Source: JBBIND01 sp037444075
GTDB taxonomy: Bacteria > Acidobacteriota > Terriglobia > Bryobacterales > Bryobacteraceae
Reading direction: 5' to 3'
NCBI GenBank assembly: GCA_037444075.1
Contig: JBBIND010000020.1
Location: 1-54,162, forward strand
Length of the DNA: 54,162 nucleotides
Made by a program: the position numbers and the translations under genes
Shown here: positions 33,752 to 42,547 of the stretch, in pieces
How the letters are laid out: every line of letters begins with the position of its first letter
Position numbering within the stretch: the first letter of the stretch is position 1
The notes under the pieces: generated by a model
The model's database searches: none
The model's input: the letters and a program-made list of their open reading frames with translations, nothing else
Told to the model about the DNA's origin: nothing

Positions 33752-34852
33752 TCAGGCCAGAGTTTCCTGGAGCCACTCGATCTTGCCGAGGTCGAATTCG
33801 CCCAAACCGAGCGCGCCGGAGATCTCCACGTGCTCTGGCTGGCAGTTCAAGAACCGGCTGTCCGCATCGGGCTTCGACAAGGCAATGGACGCCATGCCGG
33901 CCTCCGCGCGTTTCTCGTCGAGAACTTTCCACCCGATGCGGTCCATCGCGACCGGGTCGGTGGCGAAGTACATCGTCTTGTGTTCCCAGACGTACTTGGC
34001 GATGGTACGGCTGATCGGTCCGCCGTGATAGCCTCCCAAAACGCCGTCGAGAATATGGAGCACGCACTTCTGGCGGATAACCGGCAGGTCCACCACCGCC
34101 GGGATGAAGATACCGCAGGCGTTCAGCGTGGGCGTGGAATGGCTGCGGCTCACGTTGTTCACCAGCCCGTGAGACATGTTCTTCAGCGCCAGCGTGACAC
34201 CGGCGGACTGATGGTGCTTCAGCAGGCAGAGGTTGACCATTTTGTTGACTTCGCGCGTGAGAAACTTGGCCACGTAGGACCGCTTGTAGTGCACGTCGCC
34301 CTTGGGCGCCTTCGGCAGCAGCAGCGACATTTCCATGTAGTGGTCCGGATCGTAGCCGTCCATGTCGAGCTGGAACGGGTGAGACTTATCGGTGGCAGCC
34401 ATCCAGCGGACACCCTCGGGCAGCCACTTGTCGTAGCCGGCTCCGACGAACTCGCGGCGGTACCGGTCATAGAACACGATGTCGCGCGGGGCGACGCCGG
34501 CAGCCTGCAAGCCTGCGATGATCTCGTGGACCACCTCCGGCGCGGACATAACATGCGGCTGGCTGACGGGGTTGAGCTTCACGCCGACGACGTCGCCTTT
34601 TTCGAAGAAGACGCGCCAGGCGTCTACCCAGGAAGGCGCGCCTGTGAGCGCCATCATTCCCTTGCGCATCATGTCGCGCACGGGTTCAGCCTGGTACTTA
34701 CCGCTGATCACGCTACCGGCATGCCGGACGGAAGCAACCTTGGCGGGATAGGGCCCTGGAATGCCCAACTTGCCCTTGGCGGCAGTTAAGGGAATGGCGG
34801 CTGCGGACAGCAGGGACGCCTGTTTCAGAAATGCTCTTCTCCCTGTGGTCAT
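33752..34852 (-). CDS. DUF362 domain protein, exported
   Basis: A 366-residue DUF362 protein with a Tat signal (MTTGRRAFLKQASLLSAAA). The family core is visible in FEKGDVVGVKLNPVS, FLTREVNKMVNLCLLKHHQSAGVTLALKNMSHGLV and ATDPVAMDRIGW. The start 34852 was chosen because the twin-arginine signal begins there, although the frame is open to 34885. DUF362 proteins are often fused to ferredoxin domains, but this copy has no ferredoxin-type Cys clusters. The function is unknown. It is upstream of the PIG-L gene on the same strand with a 100-base gap. Confidence 0.88.
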   Translation of the reverse strand: MTTGRRAFLKQASLLSAAAIPLTAAKGKLGIPGPYPAKVASVRHAGSVISGKYQAEPVRDMMRKGMMALTGAPSWVDAWRVFFEKGDVVGVKLNPVSQPHVMSAPEVVHEIIAGLQAAGVAPRDIVFYDRYRREFVGAGYDKWLPEGVRWMAATDKSHPFQLDMDGYDPDHYMEMSLLLPKAPKGDVHYKRSYVAKFLTREVNKMVNLCLLKHHQSAGVTLALKNMSHGLVNNVSRSHSTPTLNACGIFIPAVVDLPVIRQKCVLHILDGVLGGYHGGPISRTIAKYVWEHKTMYFATDPVAMDRIGWKVLDEKRAEAGMASIALSKPDADSRFLNCQPEHVEISGALGLGEFDLGKIEWLQETLA

Positions 34853-34962
34853 GCCTCTATTGTAGTGGCAGACGCAATGGATCAACTGAGGCTAGGCCGG
34901 CTGGATTGCGTAAGCCCTTACAGGCAAGCCGGTTACGAGGCCACTCGCCAGCCGGAAGGAGA

Positions 34963-35991
34963 TCAGGCGTCCCAATTGAGAATGATCTTGCCTGTCTCTC
35001 CGGTGAGCATCACTTCAAAGGCTTCGGCGAATTCGGTGTAGTGATAGCGATGGGTGATCACCGGCTTGATGTCGAGCCCGGACTCCAGCATCACCGTCAT
35101 CTTGTACCAGGTCTCATACATCTCCCGGCCGTAGATGCCTTTGATGGTGAGCATGTTGAAGATGATCTTGTTCCAGTCCACGGGCATCGCCTTCGGGGGA
35201 ATCCCGAGCATGGCGATCTTCGCGCCGTGGCTCATGTTCTCGAGCATCTCGCTGAGGGCTGCGGCTGAGCCGCTCATTTCGAGACCGACATCGAAGCCTT
35301 CCCGCATGCCGAGTTGTTTCTGAACATCCTTGAGGCGCGTGTGGCGCGCGTCCACAGCCAACGTCACGCCCGCCTTCTTAGCCAATTCCAGGCGCCAGGG
35401 ATTGATGTCCGTGATGACCACGTATCGCGCGCCCGCATGGACCGCCACGGCAGCAGCCATGATGCCAATCGGCCCGGCGCCGGTGACGAGCACGTCCTCG
35501 CCGAGCACCGGAAAAGACAGGGCGGTGTGGACGGCATTGCCGAACGGATCGAAAATCGCGGCCACTTCCGGATCGATGCCCGCGCGGTGGTGCCAGACGT
35601 TAGTCATGGGGAGCGAAATGAGATTCGCAAACGCTCCGGGGCGGTTCACGCCTACGCCTTCCGTAACAGCGCACAGATGGCGCCGCCCGGCCATGCAGTT
35701 GCGGCAGCGTCCACAAACCACGTGGCCCTCGCCGCTGACCACGTCGCCGGGTTGAAAATCGCTGACGTTGGAGCCAACTTCCACAATACGGCCGACGAAT
35801 TCATGCCCCACCACCAACGGCACAGGTATGGTCTTCTGCGCCCACTCATCCCACTGGTAGATATGCAAATCCGTGCCGCAGATGCCGGTCTTCTGCACTT
35901 CGATGAGCACGTCGTTGATGCCGGCCACGGGTTCCGGAACATCCTCAAGCCACAAGCCGGGTTCAGCCTTGCTTTTCACTAGCGCTTTCAT
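34963..35991 (-). CDS. tdh: L-threonine 3-dehydrogenase
   Basis: A 342-residue zinc-dependent medium-chain dehydrogenase, the exact length and style of Tdh. It oxidises L-threonine to 2-amino-3-ketobutyrate with NAD+. Catalytic zinc residues are C38, H63 and E64 (GICGTDLHIYQWDEW, VVGHEFVG), and the structural zinc cysteines are C93, C96, C99 and C107. The NAD fold has VTGAGPIGIMAA. WDEWAQKTIPVP and HHRAGIDPE distinguish Tdh from sorbitol or butanediol dehydrogenases. No kbl lies next to it, but the glycine-cleavage operon is in the same window. It is cytoplasmic. Confidence 0.9.
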   Translation of the reverse strand: MKALVKSKAEPGLWLEDVPEPVAGINDVLIEVQKTGICGTDLHIYQWDEWAQKTIPVPLVVGHEFVGRIVEVGSNVSDFQPGDVVSGEGHVVCGRCRNCMAGRRHLCAVTEGVGVNRPGAFANLISLPMTNVWHHRAGIDPEVAAIFDPFGNAVHTALSFPVLGEDVLVTGAGPIGIMAAAVAVHAGARYVVITDINPWRLELAKKAGVTLAVDARHTRLKDVQKQLGMREGFDVGLEMSGSAAALSEMLENMSHGAKIAMLGIPPKAMPVDWNKIIFNMLTIKGIYGREMYETWYKMTVMLESGLDIKPVITHRYHYTEFAEAFEVMLTGETGKIILNWDA

Positions 35992-36093
35992 AGGTCTTGC
36001 CCCAATGTCGCATGAATCCCTTAGCGGGCAAAAGGGTATCCGCTGCCGGCAGCGGGCGTGTCCGCGCCCGGAGGCAAGGGCCAGTATCCGTGA

Positions 36094-36205
36094 CTACCAC
36101 GCGTCCTGGCGCAAGGCACGGTCCGTCTGGTTGCGGAAGCCCTGCACCTGGATGCGCCCTTGCGGCCCGAGACGCACGCCGGTATCCCGTGCCATCCATC
36201 GAGGC
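36094..36205 (-). pseudogene. Remnant of a metallophosphoesterase C-terminus
   Basis: On the minus strand this segment reads ASMDGTG, then after a frame change VRLGPQGRIQVQGFRNQTDR and a stop codon (36094-36096). The intact gene at 40191-41138 ends TAMVEGSG...VVRLGRQGHVQVQGFSNQT with the same stop position, and the DNA aligns clearly. About 17 bases between the two blocks are missing, which shifts the frame. Nothing else of the gene remains. It lies downstream of the second Oar-like receptor and suggests an ancestral duplication of this region. Confidence 0.65.
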
Positions 36206-36263
36206 ACGGCTGCCCGGGCCCAGAGAGCGAAATGCCCTCCTGGACCCGGGCGGGCGGATTCAG

Positions 36264-39200
36264 TTACCAGAGCAACTTCACGGCTAGCTGGATGTGGCGC
36301 GGGAAGTTCGCATTCCAGGCTGCGACCGAACTCCGGATGATGGTTCCGAATGCAGCGCTGGTTGCGCTGGTGTTCGGCTGCTGCCTGCCGAACCAGTTCG
36401 TGTTGGTGGCGTTGAACGCTTCAGCCCGGAATTGCAGGCTGGTGTTCTCGGTGATCCTGGTTGTTTTGCTGAGCGACAAATCGAGGTTGACCATGGGGTG
36501 CAGGCGGATATTGCCTGAGCGGAACGGCGTCTCCCTTGGGGCGAATGGGGTCAGAATCAGGAAGTTGTACGTTGACAGATCCGTTCCGCAGCCATACGCC
36601 AGGCTGAAGGCCTCAGCCGTGATCCTCCCGTCTTCGTGCTGGCGGTCGACGCAGGGCCTCAATACCCGAACCTGGTGCTCGGACCAGTTGACGTTCTTGA
36701 TCCTGGCATCGTTCAGGTAACGGACACCACCCGGCAGGCTGGCAATGCGGCCCGATTGGATGGTGACCAACTGAGTGAATTGCCAGCCGCTGGCCAGACG
36801 GCTCGCAAAACCGTGCGAGGTATTGAGGAGCTTGCGGCCCTTGCCGAAAGGAAGTTCCCACACATTGGCCACCGTGATCCGCTGGGGAATGTCCGTAAAG
36901 TACAGGCTGCGCTGCGGAACCCGGCCCGGCACGTCGAGCCAATCCGCGAGTTCCACGTGTTTGGAGAGTGTATAGGTGGCCAGAATACTCAGATGCTGGA
37001 CGCTCGCCTTGTAGGTAACCTGGAGCGCGTTGTACCACATCGCCCCATCGTTGCGCATCTGCTCGGTCAGGGCCCCGAAATGCGGCAGAGGCCGCGCCAG
37101 GGCCGCGCGGGTCAACGAGGCGCTGGTGAAATGCCCCGTGCCCGAGAAGGCGTCGATTCCCCGGAACGGGTTGGGCACCAGTTCATTGCAGAATGAGGAT
37201 CTTCCTCCCTCAAAGTAGTTGCACCGTTGCCGGAAACTCAGGTCCATTTCATTGATGGAGAAAGTGGTCTGGTGACCTTTGGTTCGGCTGCCGACGTAAG
37301 TGGTCTCCAACAGGTGGCCTGCATACGGCTGCCATTCAAAGCCTGCCGAGAACTGGTTGACATACGGAACCGCGAAGCCCGGGTTCACGACGCTGAAGGC
37401 GCGGCCCAAATGCGTGGCTAAGCCCAGGGAACTGCCGGGGGGACGAGTCAGCCCCTGTGGGTAGGGGTTAGCCAGGGTACTCGCCGGTGTGCGCCCTCCG
37501 TCGGCGGACGTTACCATGGACGTCGAGGTGCTGAATCCGTTCCCCTGCAGGTACTGGTTGCCGGGATTCACGAAGATGCGGCCCCATCCGGATCGGAAGA
37601 CCAGATTGCCGGTCAGTTGGTACGCCAGGCCAAAACGAGGCTGGAGGTTGTTGGAATCCAAGTCCGCCGCGTTCCGGGAGACGCCTCCTACGCCAGCAAA
37701 CTGCAAGCCCCCTCGAAGCCGAGGCAGGTCCGGGAACAGCGCCCGGTTCACGAGCGAGTCAACGGGGCTAACGGCCCCCGCATCGAAGCCCCGGTTCAGC
37801 CGGTTGAAACGCTCGGCAGGTGGTATGTTCAAATCCCAACGCAATCCCAGATTGATCGTCATCCGGCGGCTGGCTTTCCAGTCGTGCTGAATGTAAGGGG
37901 CAAAATACGGAAACATGGAAATGGTGAACGCGTTGTGATCGGAACTGCCGCTGGCGGGGTAGCCGAGAAGAAAACTGGCGATCGAGTTGCCGCTCAGTGC
38001 GTCAGCCCTGTCAAACTCACGCTGGGTAAAGGCCCGGGAGGCGGAAAACTGCCAGGGAAATCCTCTATTCTTGACCGCCCATTGGGTCCAGCGCATGTCA
38101 ACTCCGAATTTCAGCGTGTGGGGGCCCGAGATCTTCGTGGCAGTGGGATGTACGGCCCAAGTGTTCGTGTAGTCGGCGAAACCGACGTAGCCCAGGAAAC
38201 TGTACTCAGCAAAGTTATAGCGTCCGAAGTGTGCGCCTCCGTGGATCTGGCTGACCAGCGCCGCGGGGAAGCCTAAGGTAGTAAGGTCAAAGCCTTCGTT
38301 GCCTTCGGCCGTGGCCGTGTGAACGTAACGGTTGAACGAAGTTCTCAGATTGAACGTGAAGGCCGGACCCAGCACGGCCACCCAGTCCGCTGTCAGGTGG
38401 TCATTGATGCGTTGCGAGGGGTTTTCGCAGCACTGGCCCGGGCCTTCGCGCAGCACACCGTCTTCAGTGGTCCGTTCGTCCCGCCGGTTGGCCGCATAGC
38501 GCCAGAAGAGGCGATGCTTGTCACCCGCATTAGCGTCGAACTTGGCGACAAAGTTGTAGAAACTGTCGCGGCTGATGTTGTTGGGAACGAAATAGTTGAG
38601 CTGAGAGTAGTAGGCCGCCGCGGGCGTGGACGTGTTCGGCTCAGGAAAGTAGGAAAGGATCTTTCGCCCGATGGGGCTGATGCGGCCCTGCGGAATACGG
38701 TTGCCGGGAAACGCGTCACGAACCCACTGAGTGCCGACCTGCCGGCCTGTCATCGGATCGAAGATCGTGATCGGCCTGCCGCCTACATCCGCCAGTTTGC
38801 TGAAATCGCCGTCCAGGAACTCGCGGGCTGGAACGGATTGCGTTGAAGGCCAAGGCGTTTTCTCGCGGTAGCCCTCATAGTTAGTCATAAAAAAGAGCTT
38901 GTTCCGGCCGTCGAACAGCCTGGGGATCACCACCGGACCGTCCAATTGGAAGCCGTACTGGTCCAATAGATGCTCTCCCCGCGGACGGCCCACCGCGTTG
39001 TTCTGAAACGTGGCAGCGTCCCACCCAGTGCGCCGCGCGAACTCGTACACGGAACCGTGCAAGCGGTTGGTGCCGCTCTTGAGGGACACATTGATGATTG
39101 CCCCGCCGGTCTTCCCAAACTGCGCGTCGTAGGTGTTCGTATGGATCCTGAATTCCTGAACTGAATCCACCGGGGGAACGTAGGCAATATTGTTGGCGCC

Positions 39201-39815
39201 TGCCTGAGCGTTGTTCGGCGCACCGTCCAGGAGAAACTCTGTGGAGCGGGTGGTGCTGCCCGTAACAGACCACTCCGCGATGGCTCCGTTATCAAACGGC
39301 CGCTGCCAGATCGGAGCGCCCACAAAGTTCACCCCAGCGACGATCGCGCCCAACATGAATGGATTGCGTGCGTTCAGCGGCAGCTCATGGACCCGTTGCC
39401 TGTCCACGAGTCCGCCCCGATCGGCCTTCGCGGTTTCCAGGAGCGGAGGTGCGCCGGTTACGGTGATCTGCTCCGTGAGGGCACCCACTTCCAGGACAAT
39501 GTCGACCGCGACCACCTGCCCGATGGTGACTACGATGCCCGTTCGAGAGAGCTTCTTGAACCCGGCGGCTTCTGCCGAGACCGTGTAGCTGCCGGGCCTC
39601 AAGAAGGCCGCCGTGTAGTTGCCTGAATTGTCGCTTGTGACCGAGGTTACTTCGTTGGTCGCAACATTCGTGACTTCAACTTTTGCTCCGGGGACGACCG
39701 CTTGTGAGGAATCCACCACGCGGCCGGTAATAGTTGCTCGAAACTCCTGTGCCGCAGCCGGCTCCATTGCCAAAAAGCAGCAGAGAACGGCGGCAAATAG
39801 CCCTATCCTTGCCAT
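36264..39815 (-). CDS. Oar-like TonB-dependent receptor with carboxypeptidase-regulatory domain (second copy)
   Basis: A 1183-residue outer-membrane protein. The signal peptide (residues 1-22) ends AAAQ. A carboxypeptidase-regulatory domain follows (ATITGRVVDSSQAVVPGAKVEVTN), then a plug region (LPLNARNPFMLGAIVAGVNF, EFLLDGAPNNAQAGANNIAYVPP) and a barrel ending in the aromatic LAVKLLW. It starts after a GAGGAGG ribosome-binding site and a textbook sigma-70 promoter. Such receptors probably import large glycans or oligopeptides with TonB. A metallophosphoesterase and a ThuA-like protein are encoded upstream on the same strand, but not evidently in one operon because the promoter and a duplicated stretch intervene. 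Confidence 0.9.
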   Translation of the reverse strand: MARIGLFAAVLCCFLAMEPAAAQEFRATITGRVVDSSQAVVPGAKVEVTNVATNEVTSVTSDNSGNYTAAFLRPGSYTVSAEAAGFKKLSRTGIVVTIGQVVAVDIVLEVGALTEQITVTGAPPLLETAKADRGGLVDRQRVHELPLNARNPFMLGAIVAGVNFVGAPIWQRPFDNGAIAEWSVTGSTTRSTEFLLDGAPNNAQAGANNIAYVPPVDSVQEFRIHTNTYDAQFGKTGGAIINVSLKSGTNRLHGSVYEFARRTGWDAATFQNNAVGRPRGEHLLDQYGFQLDGPVVIPRLFDGRNKLFFMTNYEGYREKTPWPSTQSVPAREFLDGDFSKLADVGGRPITIFDPMTGRQVGTQWVRDAFPGNRIPQGRISPIGRKILSYFPEPNTSTPAAAYYSQLNYFVPNNISRDSFYNFVAKFDANAGDKHRLFWRYAANRRDERTTEDGVLREGPGQCCENPSQRINDHLTADWVAVLGPAFTFNLRTSFNRYVHTATAEGNEGFDLTTLGFPAALVSQIHGGAHFGRYNFAEYSFLGYVGFADYTNTWAVHPTATKISGPHTLKFGVDMRWTQWAVKNRGFPWQFSASRAFTQREFDRADALSGNSIASFLLGYPASGSSDHNAFTISMFPYFAPYIQHDWKASRRMTINLGLRWDLNIPPAERFNRLNRGFDAGAVSPVDSLVNRALFPDLPRLRGGLQFAGVGGVSRNAADLDSNNLQPRFGLAYQLTGNLVFRSGWGRIFVNPGNQYLQGNGFSTSTSMVTSADGGRTPASTLANPYPQGLTRPPGSSLGLATHLGRAFSVVNPGFAVPYVNQFSAGFEWQPYAGHLLETTYVGSRTKGHQTTFSINEMDLSFRQRCNYFEGGRSSFCNELVPNPFRGIDAFSGTGHFTSASLTRAALARPLPHFGALTEQMRNDGAMWYNALQVTYKASVQHLSILATYTLSKHVELADWLDVPGRVPQRSLYFTDIPQRITVANVWELPFGKGRKLLNTSHGFASRLASGWQFTQLVTIQSGRIASLPGGVRYLNDARIKNVNWSEHQVRVLRPCVDRQHEDGRITAEAFSLAYGCGTDLSTYNFLILTPFAPRETPFRSGNIRLHPMVNLDLSLSKTTRITENTSLQFRAEAFNATNTNWFGRQQPNTSATSAAFGTIIRSSVAAWNANFPRHIQLAVKLLW

Positions 39816-39848
39816 GAAGACCCTCCTCGTCCGTTAGCAGAGATTGAT

Positions 39849-40000
39849 TCCCTGTTCCGGTATGGGGAATTATATGCCTTGCCCCTGTTACCGTCAAGGC
39901 CACCGAATTGAGGTCACCGAATTGAGGAATTAAAGCTCTTTTATGGTTACTTACAGGGTTTGGCACCGTTGGACAGGCATTTGCCCGCGCGAAACCCTCG
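39849..40000. repeat. Direct repeat copy 1, containing the receptor promoter
   Basis: A 152-base stretch that is nearly repeated at 40011-40152, starting TCCCTGTTCCGGTATGGGG and ending GCGCGAAACCCTCG in both copies. It has an internal variable block of short direct repeats (two CACCGAATTGAGG units here). Copies differ at scattered bases and are separated only by a 10-N gap. Confidence 0.85.
39869..39897 (-). promoter_or_regulatory. Sigma-70 promoter of the second Oar-like receptor
   Basis: On the minus strand TTGACG (39897-39892), a 17-base spacer, then TATAAT (39874-39869), a near-consensus promoter. Transcription would start near 39862, giving a leader of about 47 bases to the ATG at 39815. 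The same promoter recurs at 40059-40031 in the second repeat copy. Confidence 0.7.
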
Positions 40001-40010
40001 NNNNNNNNNN
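40001..40010. other. Assembly gap (10 N)
   Basis: Ten undefined bases join the two repeat copies. Their real order and spacing are unknown. Confidence 0.99.
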
Positions 40011-40152
40011 TCCCTGTTCCGGTATGGGGAATTATATGCCTTGCCCCTGTTACCGTCAAGGCCAGAGGAATTAAAGAGGAATTAAAGCTCTTATATGGTT
40101 ACTTACAGGGGTTGGCGCCGTTGGACAGGCGTTTGCCCGCGCGAAACCCTCG
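40011..40152. repeat. Direct repeat copy 2, with a second promoter
   Basis: A 142-base copy of 39849-40000. The variable block here is AGAGGAATTAAAG-AGGAATTAAAG rather than CACCGAATTGAGG units, and several other single bases differ. It carries the same TTGACG/TATAAT promoter on the minus strand (40059-40031). It ends 38 bases after the metallophosphoesterase gene. Confidence 0.85.
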
Positions 40153-40190
40153 AAGTTGTGGGCTGTTCGCTAGGGCTTGCTTTTTCGGGG

Positions 40191-41138
40191 CTACGACGAA
40201 GCTTTGCGCCAGGTGTGGTTCGTCTGGTTGCTGAAGCCCTGCACCTGGACGTGCCCTTGGCGCCCGAGGCGCACGACGCTATAGGCATTGCTGGCCATGC
40301 CTGAACCCTCCACCATGGCGGTCAAGGTGCAGTAGTGGATGCCGCCGATGCGCTGGTAGCCACCGGGGTGTTCATGCCCCTGGAACACGGCCAGAACTTT
40401 GCCCGAGTTCTCCAGAATCCGGCGCACCTCGGCGGCGCTCGCAATCCCGTAAGGCGGTCCTGCGTCCAAACGCTGGTGAACGAACAGAATCACCGGATGG
40501 CGGGCGGCCTGGAGGTCAGCCTCGAGCCAGGCGCGCTCCTCGGGCGGGATCTCGCAATCCTTCCAGTCGAAGTTTTCGCCTGCATAGGCTACGCCGTCCG
40601 CGCGGAAGCAGGCATCGAGGACGACGAAGTGGAAGCCTGCGCGGTCATAGGAGTAGTAGCTCCTTGAGGCACCCACTGTTTCGAGAAACGCCGGCTTGGT
40701 GAGCGTCGCGACGCAGTGGTTTCCGAGCACGTAGTGGCGCTCGGCGGGACCCTGCCGGTACTCGGCGTCGGCCGTTCGCAGCCAGGCTGTCTCGAGTGCG
40801 ACCGTTTCCGCGGCGTCGATGAAGTCACCCAATTCAACGGCGAACAGCGCGCCAGCCGCCCGGAAAGCAGACATTGCCTCGCGAAGCTTGGCGGCGGAAT
40901 CGCGGTAATGCCGCGTGCGGAGGCTGGGCTTGTCGGCGTAGTGAGCATCCGTAAGAAGACCAAAGACGAGCGCGGGCTCACCGAGGTCCTCCTGTACGCT
41001 GGACAGCAACGGCACGCCGGAGGCAGCGAGCCACAGTGAGCCTTGCGCGAAAAAAGCCCGGCGCCCCATGTCAGGCGCCCTGCGGTCCGCCCGGCGAACC
41101 TGCCCCCGCTGTCCGCTGGCGTTCGAGCCGTTCAACAT
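40191..41138 (-). CDS. Metallophosphoesterase (calcineurin-like), exported
   Basis: A 315-residue phosphoesterase of the calcineurin-like fold. Metal ligands are visible: D64 and H66 (TDAHYAD), D105 (LGDFID), N140-H141 (LGNHC), a His in FVHQRLD and the GHEHPG motif. The start at 41138 is supported by a strong GAGGAGG six bases upstream. It is followed by an internal Tat-like sequence (MGRRAFFAQGSLWLAASG, residues 24-41), so the protein is probably exported despite a longer leader. It is 9 bases downstream of the ThuA-like gene, so the two form an operon. The substrate is unknown. Confidence 0.88.
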   Translation of the reverse strand: MLNGSNASGQRGQVRRADRRAPDMGRRAFFAQGSLWLAASGVPLLSSVQEDLGEPALVFGLLTDAHYADKPSLRTRHYRDSAAKLREAMSAFRAAGALFAVELGDFIDAAETVALETAWLRTADAEYRQGPAERHYVLGNHCVATLTKPAFLETVGASRSYYSYDRAGFHFVVLDACFRADGVAYAGENFDWKDCEIPPEERAWLEADLQAARHPVILFVHQRLDAGPPYGIASAAEVRRILENSGKVLAVFQGHEHPGGYQRIGGIHYCTLTAMVEGSGMASNAYSVVRLGRQGHVQVQGFSNQTNHTWRKASS

Positions 41139-41147
41139 AGAACCTCC

Positions 41148-42035
41148 TCAGGGACGCACGCTGACGCTGTCCGGGCCGGGAAAATCGGCCGGGATCTTTT
41201 GCGTCACCTTGCCGGTGGCCGCCCACTGTGTGCCTCTTTGCAGGGTGACTATGAAACCGACGCACCGCATGGCTTCCACGTCGTGGCCGAGGGTCGTGTG
41301 AAAAACGCGGCCCTGCCCGTATTCCACCGTGAACAGGATGGGTTCATGTTCACCGGTGCCTTTCATTTCCGGCGCGGAGTAAGCGGTACTGAGCAGCGCG
41401 AGGTTCTCCGCGGGTCCGCGGAGACGGTCGTAGAGTTCGTCGGGAGCGTGCATCCAGACTAGCGGCAGGCCTTTGGTAATGGGGTGGTTGGGCTCGCGGA
41501 TCACCACCTGGTAGGCATGGCGCGGACCGTGACTGCCGCCCCGCCCCGGCGTCATGTCACGGACCACCTGCCCGTTCCGCCAACGTACGTAGGGCCCGTC
41601 ATTTTCGTTGCGTCCTCCCCAACCGCCGAGTCCGATGATCCGGTTGAACTCGACCCACTTGGGGAAAGCGTTGTCCGCCGCATGAAAACTGACCACTCCG
41701 CCGCCGTTGCGCACGTAGTTGACGAAGTCCTGCTGCGTGGCCTCGGCCCAGTCGCCCGCGTTCTTGGGGCCGAAGTCGTTGTAGTTGAGCACGATGACGT
41801 CATAGGCGGAGAACTTCGGCCGGAATGACGGCAGCGTCTCGTTGTCCGGCGGCGCGGTGACCACATCCACCTTAAAGAGCCCGGTTTCTTCCAGCAGCCG
41901 CTTCAGGACCGGCGTGGTAGCTCGCCAGTCATGGTTGTTCCTGCCGTCGAGGATCATCGCCTTGCTGGTTTGCGTAAAGGCGGTTGTGCAAAGACCGGTT
42001 GCGAGAACGATTATCAAAAGGATGCGGCAAAGCAT
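41148..42035 (-). CDS. ThuA domain protein, exported
   Basis: A 295-residue ThuA-like glutamine-amidotransferase-fold protein, a family first linked to trehalose utilisation. A signal peptide spans about residues 1-22 (LLIIVLATGLCTTAFTQ). Family motifs are DGRNNHDWRATTPVLKRLLEE, VLNYNDFG, GGGVVSFHAADNAF and a C-terminal GRVFHTTLGHD. The start 42035 was chosen because the signal begins there and a GGGAGG lies upstream; the frame is open to 42185. It leads the metallophosphoesterase, suggesting an extracytoplasmic sugar-phosphate or glycan step. The reaction is not established for the family. Confidence 0.88.
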   Translation of the reverse strand: MLCRILLIIVLATGLCTTAFTQTSKAMILDGRNNHDWRATTPVLKRLLEETGLFKVDVVTAPPDNETLPSFRPKFSAYDVIVLNYNDFGPKNAGDWAEATQQDFVNYVRNGGGVVSFHAADNAFPKWVEFNRIIGLGGWGGRNENDGPYVRWRNGQVVRDMTPGRGGSHGPRHAYQVVIREPNHPITKGLPLVWMHAPDELYDRLRGPAENLALLSTAYSAPEMKGTGEHEPILFTVEYGQGRVFHTTLGHDVEAMRCVGFIVTLQRGTQWAATGKVTQKIPADFPGPDSVSVRP

Positions 42036-42108
42036 GCGCCCGGGCCTCCCTTGCCAAGTGTAGTCGAACCGCAGCGCCAGGCGCTGCTCCCGCCGCCTCC
42101 CCTGCCAC

Positions 42109-42545
42109 TTGAACCACAGGCTGTTCAGCGAGTTGCTGGATAGGACCGTGGCGCATGATACTGACTTGGCCGGCAAGACCCTCAAAGAGAGCCGGCTGCG
42201 CGAACTGACCGGCGTCAGCGTGGTCGGGAGTGTGGGACCAGGGCAGCTTGCGGCCCGCTCACCCGGACATGCGGCTCTCCTCCCTCGTCGTGCCGGTGGT
42301 GATCGGCTCGAGCGACCAGATCGAACGCCTCAACGCCTTGCTCGTCGGCGGGATGCCCCGCGAGCGTCCCGTGCTCGTCATTGGCGGCGGGCGGGTGGGC
42401 CGCGCGGTGGCAGGCGCGCTGCGCTGCCGCAACGTGCCCGTCCACATAATCGACAAGAAAGAAGGACGCGGACAAATCATGGATTCAGGTGCTTCCTTCT
42501 TCCAGGGCGACGCGGCGGACCGCGAGGTGCTGCGGCGGGCCGGCA
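42109..42545 (+). pseudogene. Truncated RCK (TrkA-N/TrkA-C) potassium-channel gene
   Basis: Segments in two frames read DTDLAGKTLKESRLRELTGVS, then after a frameshift VWDQGSLRPAHPDMRL...VPVVIG, and finally PVLVIGGGRVGRAVAGAL with VHIIDKK and GDAADREVLRRAG. These are an RCK C-terminal domain followed by an RCK N-terminal Rossmann domain, as in potassium channels with tandem RCK modules. The channel pore and first domain are missing upstream, and the sequence stops matching after RRAG at about 42545. The gene is therefore broken at both ends and frameshifted. The end coincides with the IS1634-type fragment. Confidence 0.7.
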
Positions 42546-42547
42546 CT

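Noticed and set aside
39676..40059. Minus-strand frame running through the N gap
   Set aside because: It translates repeated promoter DNA and undefined bases, overlaps the receptor start, and has no start signal or domain.
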